Origin: Palsa-461 sp040414865
GTDB lineage: Bacteria; Actinomycetota; Acidimicrobiia; Acidimicrobiales; RAAP-2
DNA length: 9,362 nucleotides
NCBI GenBank assembly: GCA_040414865.1
Contig: JBEDUR010000216.1
Coordinates: 1 to 9,362 of the forward strand
Direction of reading: 5' to 3'
Shown piece after piece: positions 6,279 to 9,362 of the stretch. The translations under genes were made by a program, and so were the position numbers. The notes under the pieces are model-generated. The model saw only the letters and a list, made by a program, of their open reading frames with translations, was not told the DNA's origin and did no database searches. Position 1 is the stretch's first letter, and each line of letters begins with the position of its first letter.

Positions 6279-6304
6279 GTTTGCGAAGGGCCGCGACGTG
6301 GTAA
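6279..6304 (+). promoter_or_regulatory. Candidate SigB/SigF-type stress promoter
   Basis: GTTT (6279-6282), 16 nt, then TGGTAA (6299-6304) matches the general-stress sigma consensus GTTT-N15-17-GGGTA(A/T) with one mismatch in the -10 half. It lies in the 182-bp gap (6159-6340) before the MEDS–HATPase gene. The predicted start point near 6311 falls on an in-frame GTG of that gene or 30 nt before the preferred ATG. Nothing else definite was seen in the gap. Confidence 0.4.
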
Positions 6305-6340
6305 GCAAAGGTGGTCGGGTCCACAACAGCCGAGGGCGCT

Positions 6341-7279
6341 ATGTCGAGTGCCGCGCGCGAGCACGGAAACCACCATGCCGTCCTCTTCTTCATCGACCCC
6401 CCCGAGCTGGCATCCTCGGTCGCCGGGTACCTCGGTGGAACGCTGAAGGCAGGCGGATCCGCCGTGGTGGTCGTCACCGCCGAGCATCGTGCGGCGATCT
6501 GCGCCGCGCTGAGCCGGGCGGGGATCGACCCCGCCGAGGCGGTCGCGGCCGGGCGCCTGTTCCAGTTGGACGCGGGGAACCTCCTCGAGCGGGCTCTGGC
6601 CGCTGGAGCCGTCGACCTCGGCTGGTTCGACGCTGTGCTGGGGGAGATCTTGCAACGAGCCTTGCAAGCCGGCCCGGTGCGGGTTTGTGGGGAGTTGGTG
6701 GCCCTGCTCTGGGCGGCCGGACTCCACACCGAGGTCATCGCCGTCGAGGAGTACTGCGACACTCTCGGCGAGTCCCTCCCGTTCGACACGCTGTGCGCCT
6801 ATCCATTGTCGTTGCTGACCCGGGCCGGCCAGGCGCTGACTGATCTGTGCCGGCTGCACTCGGAGGTGTGGGGACGGCTGCCGGGCGGGCCGGTGCGGGA
6901 CGTCCTGTGCCGGCTGGGCGCCCGCCGGTTCGAGGGGACGTGGGAGGACCCCGGGTTGGCTCGGCGGTTCGTGACCGGGATGCTCGCCCGTCACGCCCGG
7001 CGAGCCGACGCCATGGCCGCCGCGCTGGTGGTCACCGAGCTGGCTGCCAATGCCGTGATCCACACCGGCGCCGGGTTCACGGTCAGCCTGTGGCGCCGGG
7101 GTGACCGGGTGCGGATCGCGGTGGATGACCCAACCCCCGAGCTCCCCCAGGTGCGCGACCCGCAGCCGACAGACACCTCGGGACGCGGGCTTCGTCTGGT
7201 GTCGGCCTACTCGACCGAGTGGGGTGTCGAGCGCCGGTCCGACGGGGGCAAGACGGTCTGGGCCGAGCTACCGGACTAG
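6341..7279 (+). CDS. MEDS-domain sensor fused to anti-sigma-type HATPase kinase
   Basis: A 312-residue protein. Residues about 10-170 are a MEDS (DcmR-type sensory) domain: HHAVLFFIDPPEL near the start, AVVVVTAEH (41-49), the FDAVLGEILQRAL helix (96-108), and the diagnostic VEEYCDTL and LPFDTLCAYPL (146-156). Residues about 195-312 are an RsbW-like GHKL ATPase domain with N-box E233 and N237 (VVTELAANAVIH), G1-box D262 (VDDPTPE), G2-box SGRGLRLV (280-287) and closing GKTVWAEL. No membrane segment or histidine phosphoacceptor domain is seen, so it is more likely a soluble anti-sigma/serine kinase than a classical histidine kinase. No sigma factor or antagonist gene lies in the window. The ATG at 6341 is preferred, with GAGGG at 6332-6336; an in-frame GTG at 6311 would add 10 residues and would suit a leaderless message from the stress-type promoter. 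Confidence 0.87.
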   Translation: MSSAAREHGNHHAVLFFIDPPELASSVAGYLGGTLKAGGSAVVVVTAEHRAAICAALSRAGIDPAEAVAAGRLFQLDAGNLLERALAAGAVDLGWFDAVLGEILQRALQAGPVRVCGELVALLWAAGLHTEVIAVEEYCDTLGESLPFDTLCAYPLSLLTRAGQALTDLCRLHSEVWGRLPGGPVRDVLCRLGARRFEGTWEDPGLARRFVTGMLARHARRADAMAAALVVTELAANAVIHTGAGFTVSLWRRGDRVRIAVDDPTPELPQVRDPQPTDTSGRGLRLVSAYSTEWGVERRSDGGKTVWAELPD

Positions 7280-7293
7280 AGCCGGACCTCGGC
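7262..7293. terminator. Hairpin across the convergent gap, possible shared terminator
   Basis: GCCGAG (7262-7267) pairs with CTCGGC (7288-7293), and an inner CCGG (7271-7274) pairs with CCGG (7282-7285) around a 7-nt loop, with a mismatched internal bulge. The structure spans the stop codon of the plus-strand MEDS gene and the 17-bp gap to the minus-strand hydrolase stop. There is no T-tract. It partly overlaps coding sequence and could arise by chance in GC-rich DNA. Confidence 0.3.
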
Positions 7294-7296
7294 GGC

Positions 7297-8100
7297 TCAG
7301 CCCCGGGGCAAGAAGCCTTCCACCGCGCTGACCAACTCGGCCGGCTGCTCGAAGGGCACCATGTGTCCGGCGCCGGGCACATGTACGACGCTGGCCCGTG
7401 AGAGGCACGACGACCACTCCTCCGCGTAGACCGGGTCGATGTACCGGTCGGCGTCGCCCCAGACGACCAACGTCGGGCTGCTGATCCGGTACAGGCGTTT
7501 GGCCACCCGCCGGTCCGGGATGGGGAAGAGGATCTTGCCGGCAGTCCCGAGGCGCCGGGCATTGCCGATGAAGAACTCACTCAGCGCCTCCATGTCGTCA
7601 AAGTCCACCCCCCCGGTGAGCACGGACGCCCCAGCCGCCTGGTCGGCGAAGAGCACCTCGGCGAACTGGAAGGGCAGCAGGCTGAACAGGTCGACCACCG
7701 GCCGGTCGTCCCGCCACAAGCCGTTCGGGGCCACCAGCACGAGGGCCCGGACCCGCCCGGGGCACAGCGCAGCCATCTCGGCCGCGACCATCCCGCCCAT
7801 CGAGTGACCGATCAGCACCACCTCGCTCAGCCCGAGCGCGTCAGCGACGTCCCAGCCATGGAGGGCGAAGTCGAGCATGTCCTCGAGCAGCTCTTCGCCG
7901 GTGGAGGTCCCATACCCGGGGAGCTCGGGGGCGTACACCCGGTGGCCGGCTGCCGCCATGCCGGCCAAGAACGCGTCGTCGCCAGTGGGTCCTAGCGCCC
8001 AGTGCAGGTAGAGCACGGGCGGGAGGCCGACCTCACCGAAGCTGCGCACGGCGCACTCGGCGCCTCGCGCCGTACGCACCCGGTCAGTGACGACGGTCAT
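7297..8100 (-). CDS. Alpha/beta-fold hydrolase
   Basis: A 267-residue protein of the alpha/beta-hydrolase superfamily with a complete catalytic triad: nucleophile S100 in GHSMGG (98-103), acid D218 in the WGDADRYIDP segment and H246 in GAGHMVPFEQP. The oxyanion region is YLHWALG (31-37), and the PELPGYGTS loop (58-66) is typical of small cytoplasmic esterases and meta-cleavage-type hydrolases. The lid region (about 130-205) is not distinctive enough to name a substrate. Its ATG (8098-8100) overlaps the TGA of the upstream luciferase-like monooxygenase as ATGA, and GAGGT at 8107-8111 supports this start. The pairing suggests it hydrolyses an ester or ring-opened product made by that oxygenase (inference). 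An alternative reading is a haloperoxidase-like or general esterase function. Confidence 0.88.
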   Translation of the reverse strand: MTVVTDRVRTARGAECAVRSFGEVGLPPVLYLHWALGPTGDDAFLAGMAAAGHRVYAPELPGYGTSTGEELLEDMLDFALHGWDVADALGLSEVVLIGHSMGGMVAAEMAALCPGRVRALVLVAPNGLWRDDRPVVDLFSLLPFQFAEVLFADQAAGASVLTGGVDFDDMEALSEFFIGNARRLGTAGKILFPIPDRRVAKRLYRISSPTLVVWGDADRYIDPVYAEEWSSCLSRASVVHVPGAGHMVPFEQPAELVSAVEGFLPRG

Positions 8101-9362
8101 CGCAGCACCTCAGGGACCTCGGACCGGGTAAGTGGGGAGCCGACGGTCGGGTCGACCCGGCCGTCCAGCGGCTTGATCCACCATCGGTCGTCATCGGCGT
8201 ACTCGGGCCACATCCCGCGCAGCTCGGGCATCACCTGGGTGGCGAACAGCTCGGTCGAGTAGCGGGTCTTCCAGTCGGGCTGGTTGCCGGTGTGGAGCAG
8301 GCAGAACACGTGTCCGACGCGCAGACCTTTGATCATGTCGGTCATCCGGTCGCGGACGGTTGCCGGGCTGCCGGCGATGATATGGCCCCCTTCGACCAGG
8401 TCCTTCCACGTGAGGCTGTCGAACGAGCGCAGGGCTCGCGGCGTCAGCTGGTTGGCCGCCCCCGCCCGCAGGGTGTTGATGGTCCGGTACCCGGGAGGGT
8501 CGGCGAAGCCCGGGTAGACGTGGAGGCAGCGGTTGTAGAAGTACAAGATGTGCTCGGCGTAGAGCCGCTCGGCCTCGGCGTCGGTGTCAGCGACGCAGAT
8601 CACCTGGGCAAAGGCGGCCCGGTAGGGAGAGTCGTCCTTCTCCCGGGCCGCAACGCGATCCCAATACCCTTGCAGCAGCGCCTTGCCCCGGAGGTACCCG
8701 GTGAAGGACAGGTAGGAGTAGTTGTAGTCGTTGTCGAGGCAGAAGTCCCAGGTCTCGATGGAGCCCCCACCGGGGATGTAGACGGGCGGGTGAGGCTGCT
8801 GGATCGGGCGGGGCCAGCAGTTCACGTACCGGAGCTGGTTGTACTTGCCGTCGAAGGCGAAGGGCTCGGGCGTGGTCCACGCCTTGATGATCAGCTCGTG
8901 GGCCTCGGCGTACTTGTCGCGGGTGAGGGCCGGGATCTGTCCGTAGCAGAAGTTGGTGTCCATCGGCGTGCCAACCGGGAAGCCGGCCACCAGGCGCCCG
9001 CCGGAGATGCAGTCGAGCATGGCGAACTCCTCGGCCACCCGGATCGGCGGGTTGTAGAGCGCGATCGAATTGCCGATGACGCAAATGGCCGCCTTCGTCG
9101 TGCGGCGGGCGAGGGACCCGGCGATGAGGTTCGGCGAGGGCATCAGGCCGTAGCCGTTCTGGTGATGCTCGTTCACGCCGATCCCGTCGAACCCGAGCGA
9201 GTCTGCATACTCCAGCTGGTCCATGTACTCGTGGTACATGACGTTGGCTTTGGCCGGGTCAAAGAGGCGACTGTCGATGTCGACCCACACCGATCGGTTG
9301 GCCTCCCGGAAGTTGTCGGGCAAATGCGGCCACGGCATCAGGTTGAACCACGTGAACTTCAC
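8097..9362 (-). CDS. LLM-class flavin/F420-dependent oxidoreductase (luciferase-like monooxygenase)
   Basis: A protein of at least 421 residues belonging to the bacterial luciferase-like superfamily, which uses FMN or F420 in a TIM barrel to oxidise organic substrates. Landmarks are LEYADSLGFDGIGVNEHHQNGY (50-71; N64-E65-H66-H67 lies at the end of strand 2), the GNSIALYNPPIRVAEEFAMLD stretch (97-117), SGGRLVAGFPVG (120-131), and HIIAGSPATVRDRM (327-340), the usual cofactor-phosphate and domain-closing region. Whether it uses FMN or F420 cannot be settled. The GTG at 9360-9362 gives the expected MKFTWFNLMPWP N-terminus, but the window ends there, so a longer start and the promoter are unseen. 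It is the first visible gene of a two-gene unit, its stop overlapping the hydrolase start. An oxygenation (possibly Baeyer-Villiger or ring-opening) followed by hydrolysis is a reasonable guess for the pathway. Confidence 0.9.
   Translation of the reverse strand: MKFTWFNLMPWPHLPDNFREANRSVWVDIDSRLFDPAKANVMYHEYMDQLEYADSLGFDGIGVNEHHQNGYGLMPSPNLIAGSLARRTTKAAICVIGNSIALYNPPIRVAEEFAMLDCISGGRLVAGFPVGTPMDTNFCYGQIPALTRDKYAEAHELIIKAWTTPEPFAFDGKYNQLRYVNCWPRPIQQPHPPVYIPGGGSIETWDFCLDNDYNYSYLSFTGYLRGKALLQGYWDRVAAREKDDSPYRAAFAQVICVADTDAEAERLYAEHILYFYNRCLHVYPGFADPPGYRTINTLRAGAANQLTPRALRSFDSLTWKDLVEGGHIIAGSPATVRDRMTDMIKGLRVGHVFCLLHTGNQPDWKTRYSTELFATQVMPELRGMWPEYADDDRWWIKPLDGRVDPTVGSPLTRSEVPEVLR

Noticed and set aside
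5935..7063. Long minus-strand open frames opposite the PHP and MEDS genes
   Set aside because: They run across two well-supported plus-strand genes and their gap, with low-complexity translations and no ribosome-binding site.
1..9362. Search for CRISPR arrays, insertion-sequence ends, transposases, integrases or rRNA
   Set aside because: No regularly spaced repeats, no terminal inverted repeats with target duplications, and no matching protein motifs were seen.

Overview
The window is high-GC DNA with densely packed genes on both strands, many GTG starts and several 4-bp ATGA gene overlaps. The protein families point to an actinobacterium: a deazaflavin (F420)-dependent nitroreductase, a luciferase-like flavin/F420 oxidoreductase, an alpha/beta-hydrolase–adenylate cyclase fusion of the kind known from mycobacteria (Rv1900c/LipJ type), a MEDS–HATPase anti-sigma-like protein and a stand-alone HhH-PHP protein. 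An environmental lineage such as Acidimicrobiia is plausible, but that is inference from gene content. No RNA gene, insertion sequence, CRISPR array or phage gene was seen.

Left part (1-4067): a DUF503 (YlxP-like) gene on the plus strand, whose usual neighbours are infB and rbfA, meets a block of four minus-strand genes end to end. Read in their own direction these are a Ddn-like F420-dependent nitroreductase (3648-4067), a small ribbon-helix-helix protein (3397-3585), a beta-class DNA methyltransferase with an extra C-terminal domain (1973-3400, start overlapping the regulator's stop as ATGA), and an alpha/beta-hydrolase–class III adenylate cyclase fusion (542-1933) whose hydrolase nucleophile serine is replaced by glycine. 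The cyclase and the convergent gap beside it have visibly lower GC than the rest. The gap holds a long near-perfect inverted repeat that may end transcription from both sides.

Middle part (4068-6158): a 100-bp divergent region separates the nitroreductase from a plus-strand pair: a phosphotriesterase-like lactonase with all six metal ligands and, 8 bp downstream, a helix-hairpin-helix plus PHP-domain protein that looks like a family X DNA polymerase without its polymerase core.

Right part (6159-9362): a 182-bp gap carries a candidate general-stress (SigB/SigF-type) promoter ahead of a MEDS–HATPase protein (probable sensory anti-sigma kinase). It converges on a minus-strand two-gene operon: a luciferase-like monooxygenase starting at the window edge and an alpha/beta hydrolase overlapping it by ATGA. 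That pair fits an oxygenation-then-hydrolysis catabolic step.

The most interesting points are the regulator–methyltransferase coupling with no restriction enzyme gene nearby, the uncharacterised methyltransferase C-terminal domain, the pseudo-hydrolase fused to a cyclase, and the stress-type promoter before the anti-sigma-like gene. These are candidates from reading alone; nothing here was searched or modelled.
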